64,000 bases of DNA, taken from contig NZ_JAEMRO010000004.1 of assembly GCF_016463295.1 (NCBI RefSeq), positions 1 to 64,000 on the forward strand. The letters are read 5' to 3'. Positions 32,584-42,832 of this stretch are shown here, in pieces. Under the pieces are notes generated by a model. The model was not told the origin of the DNA and made no database searches. It saw only the letters and a list, made by a program, of their open reading frames with translations. Both the position numbers and the translations under genes were made by a program. Source of the DNA: Brevundimonas sp. Its GTDB lineage: Bacteria > Pseudomonadota > Alphaproteobacteria > Caulobacterales > Caulobacteraceae. The stretch's first letter is position 1; the number at the start of each line of letters is the position of its first letter.

Positions 32584-35568
32584 CTAGTCCAGCGTGCGCT
32601 TGATCTCTTCGACCGTGAAGCACTCGATGTAGTCGCCGGCCTTGATGTCTTGGAAGCCCTGGAAGTGCATGCCGCACTCCTGGCCCGACGGGACCTCGTT
32701 GACCTCGTCCTTGAAGCGTTTGAGCGTCGTGAGCGTGCCCAGTTCCAGAACCACGACGTCGTCGCGGATGATCCGGACCTTGGCCCCCTTGCGGACCACG
32801 CCCTCGGACACCCGGCAGCCGGCGATCTTGCCGGTCTTGGAGATGTCGAAGACCTGCAGCACCTGGGCGTTGCCGAGGAAGGTTTCGCGCTGCAGCGGGG
32901 CCAGCATGCCGGACAGCACGCCCTTCATGTCGTCCAGCAGGTCGTAGATGATCGAATAGTAACGGATCTCCACGCCTTCGCGATCGGCCAAGTCCTTGGC
33001 CTGTTTCGAGGCCCGGACGTTGAAGCCCAGGATCGGCGCACCGGCCGACTTGGCCAACTGCACGTCGCTCTCGGTGATGCCGCCGGCACCTGAATAGACG
33101 ACGCGGGCGCGCACCTCGTCATTGCCCATCTTCTCCAGCGAGCCTTGGATGGCCTCGCCCGAGCCCTGGACGTCCGACTTGATGAGGACCGGCAGTTCGC
33201 TGATCTTCTTGGAGCCCAGCTTGGCCATCATGTCGACCAGGCTGACCTGGTTGATGCCGCCGGTCGCCTTCTCGCGCTTCTGACGGGCACGGAATTCGGT
33301 CAGCTCGCGGGCGCGCGCCTCATTCTCCACCGTGGCGAAGATGTCGCCGGGCGACGGAGCCTCGTCCAGACCCAGGATTTCGACCGGGACGGACGGACCG
33401 GCCTCGGTCAGCTGCTCGTTGCGCTCGTTCAGCAGAGCGCGAACCTTGCCCCAGGCCGAACCGGCCACGACAATGTCGCCGCGCTTCAGCGTGCCGCGCT
33501 TGACCAGGACGGTGGCGACGGGGCCGCGGCCCTTGTCCAGCTTGGCCTCGATGACCACGCCTTCGGCCGAGCGTTCCGGATCGGCCTTCAGGTCCATGAC
33601 CTCGGCCTGCAGCAGGATGGCCTCGATCAGGCCGTCCAGATTGGTGCGGGCCTTGGCTGAGACCTCGACGATCTGGGTGTCGCCACCCAGGGCCTCGCCG
33701 ATGATCTCGTATTGCAGCAGCTCGTTGACGACCTTTTGCGGGTCCGCATCCGGCTTGTCGATCTTGTTGACGGCCACGATGATCGGGGCGTTCGCCGCCT
33801 TGGCATGCTGGATGCTCTCGATCGTCTGGGGCATGACCCCGTCGTCGGCCGCCACCACCAGGATGACGATGTCGGTGACATTGGCACCGCGCGTCCGCAT
33901 GGCGCTGAAGGCCGCGTGGCCGGGCGTATCCAGGAAGGTCACGGCCTCGCCCGACGGCGTCTTCACCTGATAGGCGCCGATGTGCTGGGTGATGCCGCCG
34001 GCCTCGCCCGCCGCCACATCGGTGGTGCGCAACGCGTCCAGCAGGCTGGTCTTGCCGTGGTCGACGTGGCCCATGATGGCCACCACCGGTGCGCGAGGCG
34101 TGGTCGCCTCGTCATCCACGGCATCGGACAGGAAGCCGGTCTCGACGTCGGATTCGGACACCCGCTTGACGGTCATGCCGTATTCGTCGGCCACCAGCTC
34201 GGCGGTGTCGGTGTCGATGACGTCGTTGATCTTCATCATCAGGCCCTGCTTCATCAGGAACTTGACGATATCGACACCGCGCACGGCCATCCGGTTGGCC
34301 AGATCGCCCACGGTGATGACGTCGGGAATGACGACCTCGCGCGGACGGTTCGGCGTGTCGGTCGAGCCACCCTTGCGCTTTTCCTTCTCGCGTTCGCGGG
34401 CACGGCGGACCGAGGCCAGCGAGCGCATGCGCTCGGCGGTGTCCCCGTCACCGGCCAAGGCCGAGATGGTCAGACGGCCTTCGCGGCGTTTGGGCTCGCC
34501 GCGCGTGCGCGACACGGCCTTGCCGGCGTCGGAGAAGCGTTTGTCGCGGTCGTCCTCGCGGCTGACGGGGCGGGCAAAGCCGCCGCCGGGCGCACGGCTG
34601 GGACGCGCCACCTCGGCCTGCGCGGGCGGAGCATTGGGTGCCGGGCGACCGCCCGGGCCTGTGCGGGCACCACCCGGACGGGCCGCACCCGGTGCCGGGC
34701 GCGGGTTCAGGGCAGAATAGCGGACGGGTTCAGCCGGCTTGGCCGGACGACTGGACGGCGCGGCAGGACGGTCGGAATAGGACTTCTCGCCGCCGCCCAT
34801 CGCCTGTTCGCGGGCGGAGCGACCACCGAAGGCCGGACGTTCGGCAGGGGCGCGCGACGGATTGGGGGCCTTGGGCACACGCTGGCCGAAGTTGACGACC
34901 GGACGAGCGGGCGGAGCCGGACGCGCCGGAGCCGCAGGGGCAGGTATCGGGGCCGGCGCGACCGGGGCAGGCGTCGGGGCTGCGGCGACAGGTGCAGCCG
35001 GCTTGGCGACGGGCTTGGCGGGCGCAGGCGCGGCAGCCGCCAATTTGGAGGCCTCGGCACGGGCGGCTTCGGCGGCGGCACGGGCAGCCGCGGCTTCCGC
35101 TTGGGCGGCATTGGCGGCCTGTTCCGCGGCGGCGGCCTGTTCGCGGGCGGCAGCGTCGCGGCGCGCCTGTTCGGCGGCCTGGGCCCGGGCCTTCTCGGCC
35201 TGGGCCTGGGTGGCCAGTTCGATGGCGCGACGGCGCGCCTCCTGCTCTTCGGTGGACAGGCGGCCACCGGCGGGACCGGTCGCAGGCGCAGCCGCCGGAC
35301 GCGGCGCCGGGGCGACCTCGGTGCGCGGACGTGCGACGTCGAAGCCTTGCGGACGCTGATGCCCGGGCGTCGCGCCGACGCGGCGCTTGGTCTCGACCAC
35401 CACGGTCTTGGTCCGGCCGTGGCTGAAGCTCTGCTTGACGGTGCCGGCCGAAACCGCTCCCGCCTGGCGTGGCTTCAGGCTCAGCGGCGCGCGCGGTCCC
35501 GTCTGGGAGGGTGTCCCGGTCGGAGCCTGCGTTGCGCCGTCTTTGGTCTTGTCGTTCTCGTCAGTCAT
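32584..35568 (-). CDS. infB: Translation initiation factor IF-2
   Basis: A 994-aa GTPase that brings initiator tRNA to the 30S subunit. The first 380 residues are Ala/Pro/Arg-rich low complexity, typical of alphaproteobacterial IF-2. Then comes the IF2_N region, and the G domain with G1 [17 protein letters not shown] (near residue 498), G3 [14 protein letters not shown] and G4 [13 protein letters not shown], followed by domains II-IV ending [19 protein letters not shown]. It is the last gene of rimP-nusA-ylxR-infB. Eukaryote-like alternative internal starts, known for E. coli IF2, cannot be judged here. Confidence 0.97.
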   Translation of the reverse strand: MTDENDKTKDGATQAPTGTPSQTGPRAPLSLKPRQAGAVSAGTVKQSFSHGRTKTVVVETKRRVGATPGHQRPQGFDVARPRTEVAPAPRPAAAPATGPAGGRLSTEEQEARRRAIELATQAQAEKARAQAAEQARRDAAAREQAAAAEQAANAAQAEAAAARAAAEAARAEASKLAAAAPAPAKPVAKPAAPVAAAPTPAPVAPAPIPAPAAPARPAPPARPVVNFGQRVPKAPNPSRAPAERPAFGGRSAREQAMGGGEKSYSDRPAAPSSRPAKPAEPVRYSALNPRPAPGAARPGGARTGPGGRPAPNAPPAQAEVARPSRAPGGGFARPVSREDDRDKRFSDAGKAVSRTRGEPKRREGRLTISALAGDGDTAERMRSLASVRRAREREKEKRKGGSTDTPNRPREVVIPDVITVGDLANRMAVRGVDIVKFLMKQGLMMKINDVIDTDTAELVADEYGMTVKRVSESDVETGFLSDAVDDEATTPRAPVVAIMGHVDHGKTSLLDALRTTDVAAGEAGGITQHIGAYQVKTPSGEAVTFLDTPGHAAFSAMRTRGANVTDIVILVVAADDGVMPQTIESIQHAKAANAPIIVAVNKIDKPDADPQKVVNELLQYEIIGEALGGDTQIVEVSAKARTNLDGLIEAILLQAEVMDLKADPERSAEGVVIEAKLDKGRGPVATVLVKRGTLKRGDIVVAGSAWGKVRALLNERNEQLTEAGPSVPVEILGLDEAPSPGDIFATVENEARARELTEFRARQKREKATGGINQVSLVDMMAKLGSKKISELPVLIKSDVQGSGEAIQGSLEKMGNDEVRARVVYSGAGGITESDVQLAKSAGAPILGFNVRASKQAKDLADREGVEIRYYSIIYDLLDDMKGVLSGMLAPLQRETFLGNAQVLQVFDISKTGKIAGCRVSEGVVRKGAKVRIIRDDVVVLELGTLTTLKRFKDEVNEVPSGQECGMHFQGFQDIKAGDYIECFTVEEIKRTLD

Positions 35569-35646
35569 TCGGTCGCTTTACTCGGGGCAGCAGGACATCC
35601 GCCACCCTCTCGTTCAAACACAAAAAGCCGCGCGTCGCCCCGCCCC

Positions 35647-36318
35647 CTATGAGGGAACGGAACTCCGCCCGTCAGAATCCTTGCTCGGGCCCTCAGCCGC
35701 TCCGACACCCCAATCCGTGGGTATCAGCGATCGAAATCCCGCCAGTCGCTCGACCTCGATGGTCCAGCGATCGGCCCGCCCGCCTGTCAGCAGGACGGCA
35801 TGTATCGCATTTTCCAGCCCAAGGGCCAAACTCAAATCGTCGGCGCTGAATGTGCCGCACACTTTCGGGGGCGGCGACATGTGCCCGGCCAGGGCCAGCA
35901 GCTTGCCGCGTCCGTCGGCGGAACCGTTCGACGCCTCCACGATCCAGGCCACTTTTCCGGCGCGGATATTGGCCAGCGATTTTTCGAAGCCAGAGATAAG
36001 CACGCCCTCGCGCCGGGCAAGACCCAGCTGATCCAGACAGCGCCGGACCAGCAGGCTTTCGACCGTATCGGCCAGATCGGCCGCCGGTTTCAGCGGGGTC
36101 TTGGCCGCGCGGCTGAACAGGTTCTTCTTGACCGCCGCCTGGATGGAGGCGCGATCGGCCGCGACCCAAAGGCCGCGCCCCGGCAGTTTGCGTGCCAGAT
36201 CAGGGGCGACCGAACCGTCAGGAGCGGCGACGAAGCGGATCAGGCGAGATTCGTCCATGACCTGGTGCGTCACCAGGTCCCGGCGGTCCCTATCGATCGT
36301 CGCGTCGCGCAACCCCAT
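35647..36318 (-). CDS. YlxR-like RNA-binding protein fused to an L7Ae-like domain
   Basis: A 223-aa protein in the classic slot between nusA and infB. Residues 8-90 are a YlxR (DUF448) domain: RRDLVTHQVMDESRLIRFVAAPDG, then LPGRGLWVAADRASIQAAVKKNLFSRA. Residues 95-200 resemble the L7Ae/YlxQ RNA-binding fold (EGVLISGFEKSLANIRAGKVAWIVEA). The fusion is common in alphaproteobacteria; in Firmicutes the two are separate genes. The usual cysteine motif of YlxR is lost. It begins 18 bp after nusA. YlxR relatives bind RNase P RNA or act in translation; a role here is inferred. Confidence 0.85.
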   Translation of the reverse strand: MGLRDATIDRDRRDLVTHQVMDESRLIRFVAAPDGSVAPDLARKLPGRGLWVAADRASIQAAVKKNLFSRAAKTPLKPAADLADTVESLLVRRCLDQLGLARREGVLISGFEKSLANIRAGKVAWIVEASNGSADGRGKLLALAGHMSPPPKVCGTFSADDLSLALGLENAIHAVLLTGGRADRWTIEVERLAGFRSLIPTDWGVGAAEGPSKDSDGRSSVPS

Positions 36319-36336
36319 GGACGATCCGGTCTCCCA

Positions 36337-38091
36337 TCACGCGTCGCGCGTGTCGTCGGAGTCCTCGGCGAGGACCTCGTCGGCATCGGCATCAACCGTT
36401 TCGGCATCGGCTTCGGGCGCATCGCCGAACACGGCGTCGGCGTCATATTCACCCTCGGCGTACTCGACCTCTTCCTCGTATTCGGGCTCGGGCGGCTGGG
36501 GCAGTTCGGACGCATCGATCCAGCCGGCGGCCACGCGAGCCTGCAGGATCAGCATTTCCGCCTCTTCCTGGGCCAGGTTGAAGCTCTCCAGCACGCCGGG
36601 CACCTTCACGCGCTCGCCGTTCTTGACCTCATAGCCGCCACGGATTTCGTCGGTGGCCAGGTCGGCCAGGTCCTCGACCGTCTTGACCCCGCCTTCGCCC
36701 AGGGCGACGGCGATGGCACCGGTCACGCCCGGAACGGACAGGACGGCATCCTCGACGCCCAGCTCGACGCGCTTGGCGTCCAGTTCGGCGGCCTGACGGT
36801 CCAGGAAGTCGCGGGCGCGAGCCTGCAGTTCCTCGGCGGTGTCCTCGTCGAAGCCTTCGATCTCGGAGATTTCATAGGGCTCGACAAAAGCCAGGTCTTC
36901 GACCGTCGCAAAGCCTTCGGTGACCAGCAGCTGGGCGATGACCTCGTCGACGTCTAAGGCCTCCTGGAACAGGGCCGTGCGCTCGCCGAACTCCTTCTGG
37001 CGACGCTCGGAATCCTGGCTTTCGGTGATGATGTCGATCTGCCAGCCGGTCAACTGGGAGGCGAGACGCACGTTCTGGCCGCGGCGGCCGATGGCCAGCG
37101 ACAACTGCTCGTCCGGCACGACGACTTCGACGCGGTCGGCCTCTTCGTCCAGCACGACCTTGGAGACTTCGGCCGGGGCCAGGGCGTTCACGATGAAGGT
37201 CGGCTCATCGTTGTTCCACTGGATGATGTCGATCTTCTCGCCCTGCAGTTCGGCGACGACCGCCTGAACGCGGCTGCCGCGCATGCCGACGCAGGCGCCG
37301 ACCGGGTCGATGGAGCTGTCGTTCGACAGGACGGCCATCTTGGCGCGCGAGCCGGCGTCGCGGGCGGCGGCGCGGATTTCGATCACGCCGTCATAGACCT
37401 CGGGCACCTCCTGGGCGAACAGCTTGGCCATGAAGCCGGGGTGCGAGCGCGACAGCATGACCTGCGGGCCCTTGGCCTCGGCGCGGACGTCATAGATGTA
37501 GGTGCGGATCCGGTCGCCGATGTTGAACACTTCGCGCGGGATGGAATCGTTGCGGCGCATGATGCCCTCGCCCCGGCCCAGGTCGACAACGGTGTTGCCG
37601 TATTCGACGCGCTTGACCGTGCCGTTGACGATCTCCCCGACGCGGTCCTTGAACTCTTCGTATTGGTTGGCGCGTTCGGCGTCGCGAACCTTGCCCATGA
37701 CGACCTGGCGGGCCATCTGGGTCTGCACCCGGCCGAAGTCGAACGGCGGCAGGTTCTCGACGTATTCCTTGCCGACCTCGGCTTCCGGATCACGCTTGGA
37801 CGCGTCGGTCAGGCGTACCATGGCGCTGTCGTTGAACTCTTCCAGCTCGTCTTCTGGCTGCCAGTCGTCGGGCACGATGGTGACGTGACGCGTCAGGCTC
37901 AGCTCGCCGGTCTTGATGTCGATCTTGGCGCGGATGTCGTGGTGAGCACCATAGCGCGACTTGGCGCCCTTCTGGATCGCCTCCTCGATCGCCTCGACGA
38001 CGATCTCCTTGTCGATGTTCTTCTCGCGCGCGACCGCATCGGCGATCTGCAGCAGTTCAAGACGGTTCGCGGAAACGCCGGCAACAGCCAT
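36337..38091 (-). CDS. nusA: Transcription termination/antitermination factor NusA
   Basis: A 584-aa RNA polymerase-associated factor controlling pausing, termination and antitermination. Order: N-terminal RNAP-binding domain ([17 protein letters not shown]), S1 domain (about 135-200, [20 protein letters not shown]), two KH domains ([25 protein letters not shown] and [18 protein letters not shown]), then two helix-hairpin-helix repeats ([19 protein letters not shown] and [16 protein letters not shown]), and an acidic tail. The ATG at 38091, 5 bp after the rimP stop, is preferred to the upstream start at 38127 because it gives the family N-terminus [15 protein letters not shown]. Confidence 0.96.
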   Translation of the reverse strand: MAVAGVSANRLELLQIADAVAREKNIDKEIVVEAIEEAIQKGAKSRYGAHHDIRAKIDIKTGELSLTRHVTIVPDDWQPEDELEEFNDSAMVRLTDASKRDPEAEVGKEYVENLPPFDFGRVQTQMARQVVMGKVRDAERANQYEEFKDRVGEIVNGTVKRVEYGNTVVDLGRGEGIMRRNDSIPREVFNIGDRIRTYIYDVRAEAKGPQVMLSRSHPGFMAKLFAQEVPEVYDGVIEIRAAARDAGSRAKMAVLSNDSSIDPVGACVGMRGSRVQAVVAELQGEKIDIIQWNNDEPTFIVNALAPAEVSKVVLDEEADRVEVVVPDEQLSLAIGRRGQNVRLASQLTGWQIDIITESQDSERRQKEFGERTALFQEALDVDEVIAQLLVTEGFATVEDLAFVEPYEISEIEGFDEDTAEELQARARDFLDRQAAELDAKRVELGVEDAVLSVPGVTGAIAVALGEGGVKTVEDLADLATDEIRGGYEVKNGERVKVPGVLESFNLAQEEAEMLILQARVAAGWIDASELPQPPEPEYEEEVEYAEGEYDADAVFGDAPEADAETVDADADEVLAEDSDDTRDA

Positions 38092-38095
38092 GTCT

Positions 38096-38641
38096 TTAGT
38101 CCTCGGTCTCGGTTGTATCGTTGTCATTGCGGGCGGCGCGCTTTTCGGCCCCCGCCTTCATCAGTTCGTCGGTCAGCACCAGCTTGGCATCCACCAACCA
38201 GTCGAAGGGGATCAGGGCGGTGTCCTCCTCCCCGTCCAGATCGATGGCGATGTTCTCGCCGTCCGTCCCTGCCAGGACGCCTTTGAATCGCTTGCGGCCC
38301 TCGACCATACGGTCGGTCTCCAGTCGCGCCTCATAGCCCTCGAAAAGGTCGAAGTCGGACTGGCGCGTGAGGGGGCGGTCTACGCCCGGCGATGACACTT
38401 CCAGCAGATACTCGCCCGCGATCGGATCGGCGGCGTCGAAAATCTCGGACACCGCGCGGCTCAGGCGGGCGCACTCCTCGACCGCGATATCGTGGTCGCT
38501 GGGCCGCTCGGCCATGATCTGCAGGCGGCGACGCAGGGTGCCGCCCATCAGCCGCACCCGCACGATGTCGAGACCCAGGCTCTCGGCCACGGGTTCGATC
38601 AGCTCCAGCAGAGCGCGGTCTTCGACGGTCTTGGCCTTCAA
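38096..38641 (-). CDS. rimP: Ribosome maturation factor RimP
   Basis: A 181-aa assembly factor for the 30S subunit. The N-terminal domain begins [28 protein letters not shown] and continues [17 protein letters not shown]; the family core [27 protein letters not shown] is complete. An ATG at 38680 would add 13 residues ([13 protein letters not shown]) but lies inside a terminator hairpin. The TTG at 38641 gives the N-terminus expected for Caulobacterales RimP, so I choose it, with a poor ribosome binding site. First gene of the nusA-infB operon. Confidence 0.9.
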   Translation of the reverse strand: MKAKTVEDRALLELIEPVAESLGLDIVRVRLMGGTLRRRLQIMAERPSDHDIAVEECARLSRAVSEIFDAADPIAGEYLLEVSSPGVDRPLTRQSDFDLFEGYEARLETDRMVEGRKRFKGVLAGTDGENIAIDLDGEEDTALIPFDWLVDAKLVLTDELMKAGAEKRAARNDNDTTETED

Positions 38642-38663
38642 GGCTCTAGTCTCACAGGCAATA

Positions 38664-38699
38664 AAAAAGCGGCGGGCCATCCGGGGCCGCCGCTTGGAA
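38664..38699 (-). terminator. Leader terminator (attenuator candidate) before rimP
   Basis: On the minus strand AAGCGGCGG pairs with CCGCCGCTT and is followed at once by TTTTTATT: a textbook intrinsic terminator. It lies between the promoter at 38737-38765 and rimP, and no gene upstream on this strand could use it. It therefore looks like an attenuator for rimP-nusA-ylxR-infB, which fits NusA feeding back on its own synthesis, an inference from E. coli. Confidence 0.7.
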
Positions 38700-38736
38700 C
38701 GACGCCGTTTGACGCCGGTCTAACGATGTAGGGCGG

Positions 38737-38765
38737 CATATAGACCCCCGGAACGGCTTTGTCAG
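38737..38765 (-). promoter_or_regulatory. Sigma-70-like promoter of the rimP-nusA-infB operon
   Basis: On the minus strand: -35 CTGACA (38765-38760), a 17-bp spacer and -10 TATATG (38742-38737). Both boxes match 4-5 of 6 consensus bases with ideal spacing. The start point would be near 38730, giving a leader of about 90 nt that contains the terminator hairpin. Confidence 0.55.
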
Positions 38766-38830
38766 CCCCTTCTCGCAACAGGCCGACGACAGTCATTGCC
38801 ATCCCCGCCCCGCGCCGCCAGAAAGCGCCG

Positions 38831-39319
38831 ATGAAAATCCACTGGATCGGACTGAACACCACCGGCCGCCTGGGCGTGTCGCGCAAGCCCGACGGCGGCG
38901 AGGCCCTCGACGAACAGATGGCCGGCCTGTCGCACGGCATGGTCGATCATGTCATCAGCATGCTGGAGCCCGCGGAGGCCCAGAAGCTGGGCCTCGCCGA
39001 CGAGGGCGGTGCGGCCGCGCGACACGGCGTCGGCTTTCACAACTTCCCCATTCCCGACCATGGCCTGCCCGACGATGTCGCCGCCTATCGCAAGCTGGCC
39101 CAGGCCATTGACCGGCGGCTGCGCGCGGGACAAGCCATCGTGATCCACTGCCGCGCCGGCCTGGGGCGCGCGCCGTCGCTGGCGATCTGTGCCCTGATCG
39201 TCGGCGGCATGGATCCGGACGAGGCCGTCCTTCGCGTCGGCAAGGCGCGCGGTCGCCCGGTGCCAGAAACCGACGAACAGTTCGCCTTCATCCGCACCTT
39301 TGCGGCTCTGCGCGACTGA
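38831..39319 (+). CDS. Dual-specificity/tyrosine phosphatase-like protein
   Basis: A 162-aa cysteine-dependent phosphatase of the DSP/PTP fold. The P-loop is HCRAGLGRAPSLA with nucleophile Cys107 and Arg113 (C-x5-R); the general acid is probably the aspartate in FHNFPIPDHGLPDD. The N-terminus MKIHWIGLNTTGRLGVSRKPDG and short length mark it as a stand-alone domain. I take the ATG at 38831; the longer frame from 38759 runs into the opposing rimP promoter. It is divergent from the rimP operon. Substrate unknown: phosphotyrosine, phosphoinositide or RNA phosphate are all possible. Confidence 0.8.
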   Translation: MKIHWIGLNTTGRLGVSRKPDGGEALDEQMAGLSHGMVDHVISMLEPAEAQKLGLADEGGAAARHGVGFHNFPIPDHGLPDDVAAYRKLAQAIDRRLRAGQAIVIHCRAGLGRAPSLAICALIVGGMDPDEAVLRVGKARGRPVPETDEQFAFIRTFAALRD

Positions 39320-39325
39320 CGCCGG

Positions 39326-40021
39326 TCAGACCCGCCGGAACTCCATGAACAGCGGCGTCGTGTCGCCCAGCCGCTTTTCCTCATAGCGGGTGGTGACATG
39401 GTCGTCCCACGGCACGGTCCAGTCGTCATCGGGCGAAGGCACCCGCTCCAGCCCCGGCGTCCGCGCCAATCGCTCCAGCGCCCAGCCCGCATAGTCTTCC
39501 CAGTCGGTCACGAACCGCACCACCCCGCCGGGCTTCAGCAGTCGCGCGATTTCGGCCGCCGTCTCGTCCTGCAACAGGCGGCGCTTGTTGTGCCGCACCT
39601 TGTGCCAGGGGTCGGGGAACAGGATCATCACCCGGTCCAGCGACGCGTCCGGCAGAGCCGCCATCACCGCCCGCGCATCGTCGGCATGGACACGCACATT
39701 GCTAAGCCCGCCCTCGTCGATATGCCTCAGGACCGAGGCCACCCCGTTCAGGAACGGCTCGCACCCGATCATCAGCACGCCCGGATGCCGTCCCGCCTGG
39801 GTCGCCAGATGTTCGCCCCCGCCGAACCCGATCTCCAGCCAGACGCCTTGCGCACCCGGCATCAGCGCCTGCGGATCGATCGGCCCCGCCGCCGGATCGG
39901 GCACGGCAATGCGCGGCAGCAGACTGTCGAACAGCGCCGCCTGCTTCGGCTTGATCGGCCGCGCCTTGATCCGCCCGAAGGAGCGTAGGGGGCGGTTTAT
40001 GGGGTCGGGGTCGGTGGTCAT
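39326..40021 (-). CDS. trmB: tRNA (guanine-N7-)-methyltransferase TrmB
   Basis: A 231-aa SAM-dependent enzyme placing m7G at position 46 of tRNAs. SAM-binding motif I is VWLEIGFGGGEHLA; substrate and catalytic motifs are LFPDPWHKVRHNKRRLL and VRFVTDWEDYAGWALE. The C-terminus ends TTRYEEKRLGDTTPLFMEFRRV, as expected. I start at the ATG at 40021, which gives MTTDPDPINRPLRSFGR, the family N-terminus; the upstream extension to 40084 does not. It is convergent with the phosphatase gene (6-bp gap). Confidence 0.95.
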   Translation of the reverse strand: MTTDPDPINRPLRSFGRIKARPIKPKQAALFDSLLPRIAVPDPAAGPIDPQALMPGAQGVWLEIGFGGGEHLATQAGRHPGVLMIGCEPFLNGVASVLRHIDEGGLSNVRVHADDARAVMAALPDASLDRVMILFPDPWHKVRHNKRRLLQDETAAEIARLLKPGGVVRFVTDWEDYAGWALERLARTPGLERVPSPDDDWTVPWDDHVTTRYEEKRLGDTTPLFMEFRRV

Positions 40022-40062
40022 GGCGCGGCTATAGCGGTGCACGCCACATGTGCCCACTAACA

Positions 40063-40596
40063 TCACGATGTCGGTGGTCCACACGCCTTGATCGCGTCAA
40101 TCGTTTCATCAAGCCAATCAACATATGGCCCCTGGCTACCCTGCATCTCGGCATCGACGTTTGAGCCGTCTGGCGCGGTCAGTTGCGTCCTGATGGTCCA
40201 CGGTGGTGCACGTCGGGTTGCGATACGGGAGGTGTCTGGGCCTGCGCCGGGCAAGATCAACGCTGGGCCGGGCCGCAGAGGTGGCAGATACTGAAAGGCA
40301 TCGACGGCGTTTCGAACTCTATCACAGTAAGCTGTGGTGCCGCGCCAGCTTTGGCCTTCAAACGTCAACACCAAGGCTGCCTGATTGAACACCCCAGCAT
40401 CTGTACGCACTTCAATCCTGTATCCGTCGCGGCGCTCGGCGACCAGCATCAATGAGTCCAACAACGAGCGCCCTTCCGCCTGAGTTGGTCTGATGTTGTT
40501 GGGCTCTGCCGATTGAGCATGCGACTGTGACCCGCACAGCAGGTTGACGGCTAAGCACAGCCCAAAACATGCGAGACTAAGGACAGGGTTGGGCAT
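40063..40596 (-). CDS. Secreted protein overlapping the JAMM-motif gene; possible immunity partner
   Basis: A 177-aa protein with a good signal peptide (PVLSLACFGLCLAVNLLCG, cleavage near SHA-QS). The mature domain has GRSLLDSLMLVAERRDGYRIE, AALVLTFEGQSWRGTTAYC and a C-terminal VDWLDETIDAIKACG, with two cysteines that could bond. It matches no family I know. Its ATG lies 20 bp inside the upstream gene, with GGAGG 9 nt ahead, so the two are translated together. GC is clearly below the neighbours. By position and export it could neutralise a periplasm-acting effector, which is inference. Confidence 0.7.
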   Translation of the reverse strand: MPNPVLSLACFGLCLAVNLLCGSQSHAQSAEPNNIRPTQAEGRSLLDSLMLVAERRDGYRIEVRTDAGVFNQAALVLTFEGQSWRGTTAYCDRVRNAVDAFQYLPPLRPGPALILPGAGPDTSRIATRRAPPWTIRTQLTAPDGSNVDAEMQGSQGPYVDWLDETIDAIKACGPPTS

Positions 40597-41275
40597 CGGG
40601 ATTAACCTCCGGTCCTGGCTGCGTTGGTTTGGCCGGGTCAGGACTACCTACTGGACGAGGACCATCTTGATACACGTAAGTGATCGGCGGGCCTCCATTT
40701 TGGTCTGCTGCAATGATGTACATGTAGAACGTCTCGTTCGATCGCCCAGCACGACGGGCGAGATCATTGTTGGCCATAAACGTGTTCCAGTCGTCCTGGC
40801 TTGGCAAAGGGTTGCCAAATGGGTGGCTATGAACATCACCTTGATAGTTTGAGGGGGTGGTATTGTGCGGGTCCAGCTCCAGACTGGTCGGGTCACCAGC
40901 CTCTCCCGCCGTCGTAGGGGTGAGGGTTATTGAAGCACCCGGTCCTCGGATAAGGAAACTTCCGAACTCCCGATTCCGCAGGTTCGGCACCCCATTCGGT
41001 GCATCGGCAAAGCCGATCTCGGCAGCCTTCTCCAAAAACTTCTGGACTGCATAAGCTCCTGCCGCATCCGCATTCCAGGGCAGTGCTGTATCCGGATAGG
41101 CGCACGGGTCTGTCTGTTGTGGCGGCTCCGGGTCGCCGGGATCGAGGTCGATGGTCCGGCCTGGCGGATCGCCCGTATTGCCGCCTCCACCACCGCCTGC
41201 GGTTGGGAAAACGCCGCCGGGACGGCGGCGCTGTCCGACACTGACGACGTCGGGCAAGGTCGTGGGATCGGTCAT
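40577..41275 (-). CDS. JAMM/DUF4329-like putative metallopeptidase, candidate effector
   Basis: A 232-aa protein. Residues 1-57 are a flexible Gly/Pro/Asp-rich leader (VVSVGQRRRPGGVFP, then a run of seven Gly). Residues 60-200 form a domain with the exact JAMM zinc motif: His149-x-His151-x7-Ser159-x2-Asp162 (GDVHSHPFGNPLPSQDDW) and an upstream acid, Glu103 in NREFGSFLIRG. This matches the plan of DUF4329-type domains found at the C-termini of RHS-type polymorphic toxins, here stand-alone. A Pro-rich tail follows. AGGAG precedes the ATG. There is no signal peptide. Together with the overlapping secreted gene it resembles an effector/immunity pair. Isopeptidase activity is a family-based guess. 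Confidence 0.7.
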   Translation of the reverse strand: MTDPTTLPDVVSVGQRRRPGGVFPTAGGGGGGNTGDPPGRTIDLDPGDPEPPQQTDPCAYPDTALPWNADAAGAYAVQKFLEKAAEIGFADAPNGVPNLRNREFGSFLIRGPGASITLTPTTAGEAGDPTSLELDPHNTTPSNYQGDVHSHPFGNPLPSQDDWNTFMANNDLARRAGRSNETFYMYIIAADQNGGPPITYVYQDGPRPVGSPDPAKPTQPGPEVNPDAQPCP

Positions 41276-41324
41276 GTCGATCGGCTCCTGAGCTTTCAGA
41301 ACCTCACGCTACACAACTGTCGAT

Positions 41325-41333
41325 GGGGGGGGG
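41325..41333. repeat. Nine-G homopolymer tract upstream of the JAMM gene
   Basis: An uninterrupted run of nine G (nine C in the gene's direction), 50-58 bp upstream of the JAMM-gene ATG. A possible promoter (TTGCCC, 17 bp, TGTAGC on the minus strand) would place most of the run in the spacer. Such tracts can slip and alter expression; whether this one does is unknown. Confidence 0.6.
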
Positions 41334-41376
41334 CAAATCACCGTTGGTTGATCGTCCCGGATCGGTCCGGTTGGCC

Positions 41377-42567
<1,191 letters not shown>

Positions 42568-42600
42568 GGCGGACTCCAGTCGGGCCGTAAGGGCCAGCAG

Positions 42601-42624
42601 ACATATAAGGACATCCTTATATGT
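42601..42624. promoter_or_regulatory. 24-bp perfect palindrome in the metK promoter, probable operator
   Basis: ACATATAAGGA, 2 bp, TCCTTATATGT: 11-bp arms without mismatch. On the minus strand TTGAAC overlaps one end and TATGTC the other with a 17-bp spacer, so the palindrome fills the space between -35 and -10, the classic place for a repressor. An ArsR-type SAH/SAM-responsive regulator (SahR-like) is my best guess. The AT-rich arms stand out in this DNA. Confidence 0.75.
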
Positions 42625-42715
42625 TCAAGACGCCACGCCGCGATTGCTCACGACGCAGCCCGCATCGTTTACGCGCGGAGGCGATCAGGAGATGCGTCGG
42701 CGATGTCGGAAAAGG

Positions 42716-42791
42716 TGGTGCCGCTTAGGTGACTCGAACACCTGACCCCATCATTACGAATGATGTGCTCTACCAGCTGAGCTAAAGCGGC
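42716..42791 (-). tRNA. tRNA-Thr (anticodon CGU)
   Basis: A complete 76-nt cloverleaf with encoded CCA. The acceptor stem is GCCGCTT with AAGCGGC, the D arm contains AGCTCAGCTGGTAGAGC, and the anticodon stem CATCA/TGATG encloses loop TTCGTAA, so the anticodon is CGT, reading ACG threonine codons. The T arm holds GTTCGAGTC. No intron. A possible promoter (TTGGCA, 15 bp, TATAAA; 42858 to 42832 on the minus strand) overlaps the end of hemD. Confidence 0.97.
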
Positions 42792-42832
42792 CCGGCGCGG
42801 ACGGGAACCGGCTCGCGCGAGAGAGGCGCTCT

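Noticed and set aside
33712-35652. A 646-codon plus-strand frame across infB
   Set aside because: It is a shadow of the Ala/Pro/Arg-rich IF-2 N-terminus; the composition is extreme and no start signal exists.
38678-38680. The ATG at 38680 as the rimP start
   Set aside because: It lies in the stem of a terminator hairpin, has no ribosome binding site, and adds 13 residues foreign to RimP; TTG at 38641 gives the family N-terminus.
42568-42715. A SAM riboswitch in the metK leader
   Set aside because: The expected transcript start leaves only about 30 nt before the start codon, too short for any known SAM riboswitch; the palindrome is better explained as an operator.
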